A stretch of 20,021 nucleotides of DNA from an uncultured Collinsella sp. (GCA_900541245.1 UQIS01000041.1:1-20021), one strand, 5' to 3'; counted from the first letter of the stretch, positions 1-5,638 are shown. Program-made: numbers and translations. Notes: generated by a model not told the origin, from the sequence alone.

Positions 1-99
1 CTCCTGACCGCTATGGTCTCGCTCCTCACGGCCCTTGTCGGCCTTTCCAAGGCACTCAAGCAGGGCTCGAAGCCTAAAAAGAAAGGCCACCGTCGCTAA
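1..99 (+). CDS. C-terminal end of a small membrane protein (partial)
   Basis: The window opens inside a plus-strand reading frame that ends with TAA at 97-99. The 32 visible residues are a hydrophobic stretch (LLTAMVSLLTALVGL) followed by a strongly basic tail (SKPKKKGHRR). A short membrane segment with a lysine/arginine-rich cytoplasmic end is typical of phage holins, filamentous-phage coat proteins and many small membrane peptides. The visible part cannot separate these. The start lies outside the window, so neither length nor ribosome binding site can be judged. The next ~390 bases hold no supported gene, so nothing local helps. I see it as a plausible real gene end, with function unknown. 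Confidence 0.35.
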   Translation, partial: LLTAMVSLLTALVGLSKALKQGSKPKKKGHRR

Positions 100-491
100 G
101 ACGATGACCCAACTTCATTAAGCAACGGCTCTGCCCAGCTCTCTACAACTTGGGCTGCCGTCGGCATCATTCTATCCTCCTGACAAGGAATTCGTCCATA
201 TTTCAAAAACCAAATTGCGTTTGCTATCGAAGTTCATTCATCGTCCATGTACATGAGCGGAACAGCGGAAACCGTTCGCTATGCTCCTGACCGTGCCAAA
301 GAATTACTCGAAACGGGACCACGAGAGTACGATCGTTTGCCGGATAGCCGCCACTACGACGGATATCCTTGATAGTAAGCGCTAGAATGATTTTGCTCTT
401 ATGGAGCTCAGCCCCGGCTGGTAAACCTGACGTTCGGCGCGGTGTACGTGGACGCGCCTGGAGAGCTTGACCTCAAGTACGTTCAAGACTA
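100..491. other. Gene-poor stretch with possible decayed coding remnants
   Basis: I see no supported gene here. The frame of the partial gene at 1-99 continues as short open pieces broken by stops: 100-183, 184-372 (62 codons, ending DRLPDSRHYDGYP) and about 394-492 (ending VYVDAPGELDLKYVQD). The middle piece has ATG codons at 247 and 253, but no ribosome binding site precedes them. The peptides look protein-like at their ends, so this may be a degraded gene or the edge of a degraded phage or plasmid segment. I do not recognise a family. GC content is lower than in the core region. Confidence 0.4.
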
Positions 492-530
492 GGGGCCTAA
501 GCCCCCCCCGCGCTCAAGCCTAGGCTTGAG
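492..530. repeat. Hairpin, C8 run and 18-bp perfect palindrome
   Basis: Three elements lie back to back. Bases 492-505 form a short hairpin (GGGGC, loop CTAA, GCCCC). It runs into eight consecutive C at 502-509. Bases 513-530 are a perfect 18-bp palindrome, CTCAAGCCTAGGCTTGAG. No T-run follows, so this is not an ordinary terminator. A perfect palindrome of this size suits a dimeric DNA-binding protein or a cruciform. No adjacent regulator gene identifies it. Confidence 0.6.
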
Positions 531-572
531 AGGGCAGACTGGCAGGCAGCAACCGGGATATAAACGATTTAG

Positions 573-602
573 GGGGAGTACTGGCGTACTCCCCTATTTT
601 TT
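573..602 (+). terminator. Rho-independent terminator (plus strand)
   Basis: The arms GGGGAGTAC (573-581) and GTACTCCCC (586-594) pair perfectly over nine bases with a TGGC loop, followed directly by TATTTTTT (595-602). This is a textbook plus-strand terminator. No gene ends close upstream: the nearest stop in the gene-poor stretch is at 490-492. It may therefore end a transcript starting further left, or belong to a structured replication or transfer region. The sense is clear because only the plus strand carries the T-run. Confidence 0.8.
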
Positions 603-756
603 ACTGAGTAGCCGAAAAAACGAGGCAACGAGAGGCGATTTAAGGTGCCTGAAAACAGGTACCCCTAGCGGGTATCCAAGTAGGTCTTTTTGGGGTCGTA
701 TTCGCGATTGTGTTAAGCCGTTTACCTGGGCGTTTGGTTTCGAATGGGCGTTTTGG
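603..756. other. Structured non-coding segment with two mutually exclusive hairpins
   Basis: Arms 644-651 (GGTGCCTG) and 656-663 (CAGGTACC) pair over eight positions, including one G-T, around an AAAA loop. Bases 658-664 can instead pair with 670-676 (one G-T), loop CTAGC. The two hairpins share 658-663, so only one can form at a time. Such alternatives occur in attenuators and in origins or transfer sites of single-stranded replicons. Reading frames exist on both strands here but look like by-products. On the minus strand the segment lies downstream of the 757-1050 gene, with no good T-run to end it. Confidence 0.45.
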
Positions 757-1050
757 CTATTTTTGCGGTGCGCTTGCCGCTGGGGTGTCATCGTCTGGGT
801 CGTGAACGACATACCAGCTGTTTTGGTAATGGCAGATGTCGCGGCACGTACCGTCCCCGACGATCACGCGCCAGGACTCGGACCGCTTGTTCCTGCCGAG
901 CGCCCACGAACGGGAGCTGTAGGACTCGATGCGGTCGAACGGGTAGACGGTGCCGTCGTACCATTTGATGCCCCACGGGGCGTACTCGCCGTCGGGGCGG
1001 CACTCGACGAGGGCCGTGACCAAACGTATCGACTTATCGCTCTCCCCCAC
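757..1050 (-). CDS. Hypothetical protein, 97 residues
   Basis: The minus-strand gene runs from a GTG (1048-1050) to TAG (757-759). A GAGAGGGG purine run lies about seven bases before the GTG and supports this start. The protein has a real-protein composition: an N-terminal strand (IRLVTALVECRPDGEY), then WGIKWYDGTVYPFDRI, then SESWRVIVGDGTC, then SWYVV, then an acidic/alanine tail. The order 'W-x-DG-x-x-Y/F-x-x-D-R-I ... R-x-x-V ... W-Y/F-V-V' recalls a small, widely scattered family of uncharacterised proteins common in mobile elements of Gram-positive bacteria. That likeness is from memory. There is no membrane segment or signal peptide. It is transcribed divergently from the pilin-like gene. 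Function is unknown; I am fairly confident it is a real gene. Confidence 0.6.
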   Translation of the reverse strand: MGESDKSIRLVTALVECRPDGEYAPWGIKWYDGTVYPFDRIESYSSRSWALGRNKRSESWRVIVGDGTCRDICHYQNSWYVVHDPDDDTPAASAPQK

Positions 1051-1063
1051 GACGGCACCCCTC

Positions 1064-1117
1064 TCGAATCAATAACGAACGCGTGTTCTATAATAGCGTA
1101 ATCACGATTGTTGACCA
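1064..1117. promoter_or_regulatory. Divergent promoter region with overlapping -10 elements
   Basis: TATAAT, a perfect -10 consensus, lies at 1089-1094 on the plus strand. No strong -35 sits 16-19 bases upstream; the best is a weak match around 1064-1069. On the minus strand TATTAT (1090-1095) is preceded after 16 bases by TGGTCA (1112-1117), an acceptable -35. The two -10 elements overlap almost fully, so polymerase could serve either the 757-1050 gene (leader about 35 bases) or the pilin-like gene (leader about 120 bases), but not both at once. Assignment is by eye only. Confidence 0.4.
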
Positions 1118-1201
1118 TCGGTGCGGTTGCCGCTGCGGCAAGACCGGAGCAGAATTATGGAATAGCCCTACGCTCGGCAATGTATCTACAAACCCTGAGC
1201 G

Positions 1202-1223
1202 AAGGGAGTGTCGCAAATGCATG
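1202..1223 (+). promoter_or_regulatory. Ribosome binding site serving two out-of-frame ATG codons
   Basis: The purine run AAGGGAG (1202-1208) is followed by ATGCATG. The first ATG (1217) is eight bases from the run, an ideal spacing, but with the present G10 tract it reads 14 codons and stops at TAG 1259-1261. The second ATG (1221) is twelve bases away, less favourable, and is in frame with the pilin-like protein. Loss of one G from the tract would put the first ATG in frame and the second out of frame. Confidence 0.6.
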
Positions 1224-2219
1224 CAGCGGCAGTTAACCTTCGGGGGGGGGGTATCTCCTAGGAGTACCCGCCTCCGAGGACAGTCAATCATCGAGTACGT
1301 CCTGATTATCGCGATCATCGGCCTGGTCATCGTGTTCGCGGGACCCGGCGTGGCGGGCGCCATCCGAAACCAGTTCAACCTGGTCGGCAACACGGTGAAC
1401 AACGGGACGGTCGGCGGCGTCGAGGGAGGCGCGTCCGGCGGAGGGTCTGCAGGTACCGATTCCGCGACCGTCCAGGCGGCCATCGCCAAGGACGCGAAGG
1501 ACTGGACCCTCGAAGAGCAGAAGGCCGTGGCCGAGGACATCGCCGCGAAGGGCGAGGCTTCACCCGCCTACGCCAAGGCCAAGGCAGCGATGGATGCGGG
1601 GACGAAGTTCTCGATGAAGCTCACCGATGGTCAGACGCTCGAGTACAAGATTATCGACATCAACCACGATGACTTGGCCGACGGTTCGGGCAAGGCGGGC
1701 CTCACGTTCCTCACCACCTCGACGGGCATTCGGTCCCCCATGAACGCCACCGACACCAATGCCGGCGGCTGGGAGAAGTCGGAACTCCGCCAGAAGATGA
1801 ACTCGGGCGAGATCTGGAACCTAATGCCCTCAGACTTCCAGTCTAAAGTGAAGGCCGTCAAGAAGTTAACGAACAACGTCGACGGAGCTGATGCGAACGC
1901 TGCTGTGACGGCTACCTCGGACAAGCTGTTCCTGCTCAGCTACTCCGAGATCGTCTCCACCTCCCACTGGGCATCCAGCTATCCCTGGACCTCCTCCGAG
2001 GGTACCCAGTACGAGGCCTTCAAGGGGAAAGATAGTCCTAAAGAAAATGGTGTGACCGAGATATCTGGACTTGCCAACGGCAGCATGTTCTATGAGCGTG
2101 GAACATACCCGAGTACTACAGAGGGATTCCTCTTTGTTACTAAATATGGGTCTACAGGTTCGGGCGGTTATTATGTTGCCCGCTTGGCCATGAGTATCTG
2201 CCCAGTTTTTTGTTTCTAG
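1221..2219 (+). CDS. Flp/Tad-type prepilin fused to a DUF6273-like C-terminal domain
   Basis: A 332-residue secreted surface protein. Residues 20-26 (G-QSIIEY) form a type IVb/Flp prepilin cleavage site: Gly20, then Glu and Tyr at mature positions 5 and 6. A hydrophobic helix follows (about 27-48). A Gly/Ser/Asn linker (59-80) leads to a helical, Lys/Ala-rich segment (80-128) and then a domain matching DUF6273 as I remember it: DGQTLEYKIIDI, GGWEKSELRQKMNS, DKLFLLSYSEIV, EGTQYEAF and a final SICPVFCF. That domain resembles C-type-lectin/formylglycine-enzyme folds seen in variable binding proteins. Expected role is a pilus subunit or anchored adhesin; no Tad assembly genes are in the window. 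Start 1221 is preferred over the upstream GTG at 1083, which lies inside the promoter and adds non-pilin sequence. The G10 tract at codons 8-11 makes expression tract-length dependent. The last ~190 bases have markedly lower GC. Confidence 0.8.
   Translation: MQRQLTFGGGVSPRSTRLRGQSIIEYVLIIAIIGLVIVFAGPGVAGAIRNQFNLVGNTVNNGTVGGVEGGASGGGSAGTDSATVQAAIAKDAKDWTLEEQKAVAEDIAAKGEASPAYAKAKAAMDAGTKFSMKLTDGQTLEYKIIDINHDDLADGSGKAGLTFLTTSTGIRSPMNATDTNAGGWEKSELRQKMNSGEIWNLMPSDFQSKVKAVKKLTNNVDGADANAAVTATSDKLFLLSYSEIVSTSHWASSYPWTSSEGTQYEAFKGKDSPKENGVTEISGLANGSMFYERGTYPSTTEGFLFVTKYGSTGSGGYYVARLAMSICPVFCF
1242..1251 (+). repeat. G10 homopolymer tract inside the start of the pilin-like gene
   Basis: Ten consecutive G lie between the start codon at 1221 and the pilin membrane segment, read as Gly-Gly-Gly plus the first base of Val. 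Runs of this length are prone to slipped-strand length changes and are the classic basis of phase variation in surface genes. A near-palindrome follows at once (GGTA at 1250-1253, CTCCTAGGAG at 1255-1264, TACC at 1265-1268). Confidence 0.85.
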
Positions 2220-2241
2220 CCTGTCTTCTAGTTTACCTAGC

Positions 2242-2277
2242 GAAAAGCCCGCGCGTCTCCGTGCGGGCTTTTCTTTT
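2242..2277 (+). terminator. Rho-independent terminator of the pilin-like gene
   Basis: Starting 22 bases after the stop codon, GAAAAGCCCGCGCG (2242-2255) pairs with CGTGCGGGCTTTTC (2260-2273) over 14 positions, including one G-T, with a TCTC loop. It is followed by TTTT. The A-rich left edge could make it work on the minus strand too. It closes the pilin-like gene as a single-gene transcript. Confidence 0.85.
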
Positions 2278-2470
2278 GGCAAGTGTACGAACGGTTTGAG
2301 GCTCGTGGCACAGATTATCGGTTTGAGGAGAAATGGGGTCATACAGCGGCTCTCAGAGCGCCTGCCGGACTCTCCCGCCATTACCCCTGCGGATTCCTTG
2401 TATAGAGCCCGTCCTGCTTGGCGTTTCGTTGCAACAGCCCACTTGTCCACCGATCAAGTGAACTACCGGA

Positions 2471-2554
2471 ATAAATACAGCGACACGCTTGTTCGTTACA
2501 GTCGCTATATCTGCGTAAATCGCCGCGATAAATACAGCCTGTACTCGGCTGTAT
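2471..2554. repeat. Two tandem hairpins, each opening with ATAAATACAGC
   Basis: The 11-mer ATAAATACAGC occurs at 2471-2481 and again at 2528-2538, 57 bases apart. Each copy begins an inverted repeat. In the first, ATACAGCGAC (2475-2484) pairs with GTCGCTATAT (2501-2510) with one mismatch. In the second, ATACAGCC (2532-2539) pairs perfectly with GGCTGTAT (2547-2554). The second arms differ between copies, so the hairpins look maintained rather than simply duplicated. Confidence 0.6.
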
Positions 2555-2561
2555 ACCAGCT

Positions 2562-2586
2562 ACGCGTATGTAGATTCATAACGCGT
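2562..2586. repeat. Inverted repeat ACGCGT...ACGCGT
   Basis: ACGCGTATG (2562-2570) is mirrored by CATAACGCGT (2577-2586) with one bulged base and a six-base loop. It lies just after the two tandem hairpins and forms part of the same structured stretch. No T-run follows, so it is not a terminator. Confidence 0.5.
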
Positions 2587-2668
2587 CAATAAATCGGCTC
2601 AAGCGTGTGCAAAACGCGCAAGTAACCGCAAAAGGCGATTATCGTGCAGGTAGATTTTTGGCATCTTG

Positions 2669-2690
2669 TTGCTTAATCAAAATTAAGCAA
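2669..2690. repeat. Perfect inverted repeat TTGCTTAAT-CAAA-ATTAAGCAA
   Basis: Two perfect nine-base arms flank a four-base loop, just beyond the tRNA-Pro terminator. The element is AT-rich and not followed by a T-run in either direction, so it looks more like a protein-binding site (regulator or recombinase) than a terminator. No partner protein is encoded nearby. Confidence 0.6.
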
Positions 2691-2701
2691 TTGCTTCAAA
2701 C

Positions 2702-2730
2702 AAAAAAGGTCAGGCACTAGGTGCCTGACC
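2702..2730 (-). terminator. Rho-independent terminator after tRNA-Pro
   Basis: On the minus strand GGTCAGGCAC, loop CTA, GTGCCTGACC forms a perfect ten-base stem followed by TTTTTT (plus-strand A-run 2702-2707). It starts ten bases past the tRNA 3' end. It ends the tRNA transcript and also any read-through from coaBC. Confidence 0.9.
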
Positions 2731-2740
2731 TGCAAACTTC

Positions 2741-2817
<77 letters not shown>

Positions 2818-2859
2818 AAGCTTTTGTTTGTTGCTCTGCTCTCGCTCGCAACAGGGAAT

Positions 2860-2889
2860 ATATTAACCCGAAACTTTGCCCTTGTGCAA
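2860..2889 (-). promoter_or_regulatory. Candidate promoter of tRNA-Pro
   Basis: On the minus strand TTGCAC (2884-2889) and TAATAT (2860-2865) are separated by 18 bases, giving a start near 2853 and a leader of about 35 bases before the tRNA. The -35 lies only about nine bases past the coaBC stop codon, in an AT-rich gap unlike the surrounding GC-rich genes. No terminator separates coaBC from the tRNA, so read-through is also possible. Confidence 0.55.
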
Positions 2890-2897
2890 GAACTTTT

Positions 2898-4109
2898 TTA
2901 AATATTTTGAAGCAAGTCCAAAATTGTATTTGCGAGCTGGGGTTTTGTTAGCACGGGGAGTTCTTGCGTGCCCGCTGTGCTTACAATCCAGGCCTTGTTA
3001 GTGTCGGTTCCAAAGCCCGAATCGGCGCGTGAGACATCGTTGGCGATAATGGCATCGCAACCTTTGCGTGCCAATTTGCGCTCGGCGTACTCGACAACGT
3101 TATCGGTCTCGGCCGCAAAGCCGATCACGCATCGCTCGCCCTTCTGACGCGAAAGCTCGGCTAAGATGTCAACGGTCTCGACGAGCTCGATTCGATCCAG
3201 GCGCTCGTTAACCTTTTTGAGCTTATGGTCGGCAGGGGCCGCCGGGGTATAGTCGGCGACGGCAGCCGCACAAATTGCCGCATCGGCCGTCTGAAAGGCG
3301 CTCAGTGCCGCCTGGAGCATCTCTGCGGCGGTTTGCACGCGCACGCACTCCACGCCGCGGGGAACATCGAGCGATGTCGGTCCCAACACGAGCGTGACTT
3401 CGGCACCGCGGCGTGCGGCCTCCCCCGCCAGGGCGATGCCCATCTTGCCCGAAGAGCGGTTGCCGATGAATCGCACGGGGTCGATCGGCTCGTGCGTGGG
3501 GCCGGCGGTAATCACGACGCGCTTGCCCGCCAGGTCCTGAGGCGCGGGGTTGAGCACCTCACAGACAGCCTCGACGATGTCTCCCGGCTCGCTCATGCGT
3601 CCCGTGTCCACGTCGCCGCAGGCAAGGTAGCCGCTGCCCGGACCCACCACATGGACACCGCGCTCGCGCAACGTGGCCATGTTGGCCTGCGTCGCCGGTG
3701 CCTTCCACATGCCGTTATTCATAGCGGGTGCGATCACGATGGGTCGCGGTGTGGCTAGTAGCGTGGTGGAAATAAGGTCATCGGCGATGCCGTTGGCCAT
3801 CTTGGCGATGATATTAGCCGTCGCGGGCGCTACGACCACCAGATCGGGCTCCTGCGCCAGCGAAATGTGGTGGATGGGGTCGGAGGGATCGTCGAATAGG
3901 CCCACCGCGACCGGCTCATTGGTGAGTGCGCGGAAGGTAAGCGGCCCCACGAACTCCGTGGCATGCTTGCTCATAACGACCTTGACGCGCGCGCCGCGCT
4001 TTTGCAACAGGCGCACGATATTGCACGACTTATAGGCGGCGATCCCGCCGGTAATGCCCAGCAGGATCGTTTTTCCCTCAAGTTGCATTGAATTGTTGGG
4101 TGCCGCCAT
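2898..4109 (-). CDS. coaBC: Bifunctional phosphopantothenoylcysteine decarboxylase / phosphopantothenate-cysteine ligase
   Basis: Two consecutive steps of coenzyme A synthesis in one cytosolic protein of 403 residues, the usual length. The N-terminal flavin-dependent decarboxylase (about 10-185) shows ITGGIAAYK, the catalytic His in IHHISL (His81), the APAMNNGMW loop (127-135) and the GSGYLACGD motif with Cys164. The C-terminal ligase (about 193-400) shows ITAGPTHEPIDPVRFIGNRSSGKMG with Asn217, the AAVADY motif and the HKLKK lysines (295-299). ATG at 4107-4109 is supported by AAGGAAG inside the end of the upstream gene, three bases separating its stop from this start. It is the last protein gene of the run, followed by tRNA-Pro. 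All key residues I can check are present. Confidence 0.96.
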   Translation of the reverse strand: MAAPNNSMQLEGKTILLGITGGIAAYKSCNIVRLLQKRGARVKVVMSKHATEFVGPLTFRALTNEPVAVGLFDDPSDPIHHISLAQEPDLVVVAPATANIIAKMANGIADDLISTTLLATPRPIVIAPAMNNGMWKAPATQANMATLRERGVHVVGPGSGYLACGDVDTGRMSEPGDIVEAVCEVLNPAPQDLAGKRVVITAGPTHEPIDPVRFIGNRSSGKMGIALAGEAARRGAEVTLVLGPTSLDVPRGVECVRVQTAAEMLQAALSAFQTADAAICAAAVADYTPAAPADHKLKKVNERLDRIELVETVDILAELSRQKGERCVIGFAAETDNVVEYAERKLARKGCDAIIANDVSRADSGFGTDTNKAWIVSTAGTQELPVLTKPQLANTILDLLQNI

Positions 4110-4112
4110 CGT

Positions 4113-4832
4113 TTAAGCTTCCTTGCTCGGGAGCACCAGGAGGCGGTGGCAGTACGGGCAGTGCGTAATTGACCTGCCGTCGTGGTTGAGGTCACTCATG
4201 GACGATGCCTGCAGCGCGGTGTGGCAGACCGTGGGGATGTTGCCCTGGATGGTCTCGACAGCCAGGCCACGGAACTGCTTGAGGAGGCGCTCGTAGTCGA
4301 TGAGCACGTCGGCCGGCAGCGTGGCAGCAAGCGCGGTGCGCTCCTTTGTGGCGGCGTCAATCTGAGCCTGCAGGTCGGCAGCCTTGGCACGGGCGGCCTT
4401 GGTATCGGCCTTCACGCCCTCCTCGAACTTGGCGATGATGGCCTGTGCGCGAGCCTCGCGGTCAAGTGCTTCCTTATGGGCGATAACAACATCCTTGCGG
4501 GTGTGCTCGATCTTGTCCAGACGCTTGGCCAGGGTGGCGAGTTCATTCTCCAGGTCCTGAACCTCGCGGTAGTCGGAGCCGTCGACATGGCGCTTCTTGG
4601 CAGCCTCGATGGCGTTGTTAGTCTGAATCTCGGTGGTGTTGAGGTCGTCGAGCTCAATGTCCAGATCCTTGCGCTGGGCGTAGAGCTTGGTCATCTCGGA
4701 CTTGAGCTTCACATAGGTCTTGCGCTTGGAAGCGAGCTCCTTGAGCTCCGGCATATTGGCAAGTTCGCTTTTGTTGCGGGCGAGCTCCAAATCGATCTGT
4801 TGCAGCTTGAGTAGCGTAGCGCCGGCGCTCAT
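4113..4832 (-). CDS. Coiled-coil zinc-ribbon protein (DUF164/zf-RING_7 family)
   Basis: A 239-residue soluble protein: a long charged coiled coil (about 5-175) rich in Lys, Glu, Leu and Ala, then a short C-terminal zinc-ribbon-like module (about 195-235). This architecture matches the bacterial C4-type zinc-ribbon family found beside nif3, whose role is poorly understood; nucleic-acid or ribosome-related roles have been suggested for the family. The ribbon is unusual. The second pair is intact (CPYC, Cys225 and Cys228), but where relatives have C-G-G-C this protein has P-T-V-C, leaving only Cys203, with His204 beside it. Start ATG 4830-4832 has an excellent AAGGAGAG site and overlaps the Nif3-family stop as ATGA, implying translational coupling. 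An upstream in-frame ATG at 4868 lies within the Nif3-family gene and is less likely. Confidence 0.88.
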   Translation of the reverse strand: MSAGATLLKLQQIDLELARNKSELANMPELKELASKRKTYVKLKSEMTKLYAQRKDLDIELDDLNTTEIQTNNAIEAAKKRHVDGSDYREVQDLENELATLAKRLDKIEHTRKDVVIAHKEALDREARAQAIIAKFEEGVKADTKAARAKAADLQAQIDAATKERTALAATLPADVLIDYERLLKQFRGLAVETIQGNIPTVCHTALQASSMSDLNHDGRSITHCPYCHRLLVLPSKEA

Positions 4833-5638
4833 AAGTTCTCTCCTTTTGTCACAGTCCACCATTGGCAAGGGTTCAGTATTTTAATCGCATGACGGGGGTC
4901 GACCCCGGCGTCAACTGCAGAGTTCATCAATATATCAACGAACGGCTCCTCAGAGCGGTCGTGGCCGAGCAAGATCACCGGCAGCCCGCGTAAGGCAAGG
5001 TCTTGCGCCACGTGGTAGCCCGCCTCGCCCGTCACGACAACGTCCGCGCCCGCGGTGATGGCGAGCTCTCCAAAGTCGCCCAGGGAGCCGCCCAAAATGG
5101 CGACGGTGCGGCATGCGTGCCCGGCTTCGCCCCACACACGCGGGTCGCTCCCGAAAGCCGTGGCAGCACAGGTGGCAAGATCGCGCAGCGTGCACGGGTC
5201 GTTGAGCGTTGCAAGTGCGCCCAGACCGGTGGCCTCGGGTTCGTCCACGTGCTCCAGTGAGCTCACGGGTGCGGCACCCAGCAGCTCGCTCAGGCAGACA
5301 CGGGCTTCGTGCGAGCGGTCCATGTTGGTGTGGAGCGATATGATGCTCACGCCGCAACGCGCTGCCTCGTAGAGCGCCGCGCTGCATTGGGGGCGTGTGG
5401 CATCCGCCGGACAAAAGGCCTCGGGCGCCTTGATATAGATGGGGTGATGCGTCAGCAGCACGTTGGCGCCGGCCTCCTGGGCGCGGTGCACATTGGCTTC
5501 GGTCGCATCGAGTGCGCAGGCAACACCGTTAATCTCCGCGGCAGGGTCGCCGACGGAGAGTCCTACATGGTCCCAACTCTCGGCATCGGTCTTGGGATAG
5601 CGTGCCAGCAGGGCGCGCTCGAGCTCGGCGACGATCAT
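4829..5638 (-). CDS. Nif3-family dinuclear metal centre protein
   Basis: A 269-residue soluble protein of the Nif3/YqfO/YbgI family. It is the short form, without the inserted PII-like domain of the ~370-residue members. Metal-binding motifs are present: ESWDHVGL near the N-terminus, the paired histidines in LLTHHPIY (64-65), HTNMDRS (Asp107), TGEAGYHVAQD, and GHDRSEEPF near the C-terminus (His226, Glu230). Some relatives are annotated as GTP cyclohydrolase I type 2, but the biochemical role is unsettled; hydrolase-like metal chemistry is all I would infer. The start overlaps the stop of the cysteine desulfurase gene as ATGA, with AGGTG six bases upstream, and the stop overlaps the zinc-ribbon start the same way. 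The three genes are thus chained by four-base overlaps or near contact. Confidence 0.92.
   Translation of the reverse strand: MIVAELERALLARYPKTDAESWDHVGLSVGDPAAEINGVACALDATEANVHRAQEAGANVLLTHHPIYIKAPEAFCPADATRPQCSAALYEAARCGVSIISLHTNMDRSHEARVCLSELLGAAPVSSLEHVDEPEATGLGALATLNDPCTLRDLATCAATAFGSDPRVWGEAGHACRTVAILGGSLGDFGELAITAGADVVVTGEAGYHVAQDLALRGLPVILLGHDRSEEPFVDILMNSAVDAGVDPRHAIKILNPCQWWTVTKGENL

Larger units (their letters stand above)
2278..2701. other. Non-coding interval rich in inverted repeats
   Basis: About 420 bases without a supported gene, lying between the pilin-like gene's terminator and the tRNA-Pro terminator. Composition becomes AT-rich towards the right. A 98-codon plus-strand frame from a TTG (2296) has no ribosome binding site, and its repeated-looking peptide (YRNKY, RRDKYSLY) simply reflects DNA repeats, so I do not call it. 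At least four inverted repeats lie in 2475-2690 and are listed separately. I see no tRNA, no integrase and no copy of the tRNA-Pro 3' end. Confidence 0.5.

Noticed and set aside
247..372. Possible 41-codon gene from ATG 247
   Set aside because: There is no ribosome binding site, and the open frame extends upstream of the ATG without a start, so a gene remnant is more likely.
594..812. Minus-strand frame of 72 codons (ends HLKSPLVASFFRLLSKK)
   Set aside because: It overlaps the end of the 757-1050 gene and covers the structured hairpins. Its Ser/Arg-rich sequence looks like translation of conserved non-coding DNA. I seem to remember similar peptides in other genomes, which would fit a conserved DNA motif rather than a protein, but I cannot verify that.
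526..1101. Plus-strand reading frame of 191 codons from a TTG
   Set aside because: It runs through a strong terminator hairpin, lies opposite the better-supported 757-1050 gene, has no ribosome binding site and has an unlikely composition.
1083..1220. Upstream extension of the pilin-like gene to a GTG at 1083
   Set aside because: The GTG lies at the -10 element, and the added residues are Cys/Arg-rich and unlike the short leader of Flp prepilins. The start at 1221 places the cleavage site at residue 20.
2471..2538. CRISPR-like spacing of ATAAATACAGC
   Set aside because: Only two copies of 11 bases exist, with no cas genes; the copies are parts of two different hairpins.
2296..2592. 98-codon plus-strand frame after the pilin-like gene
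   Set aside because: It starts at a TTG with no ribosome binding site, and its repeat-like peptide mirrors the DNA hairpins.
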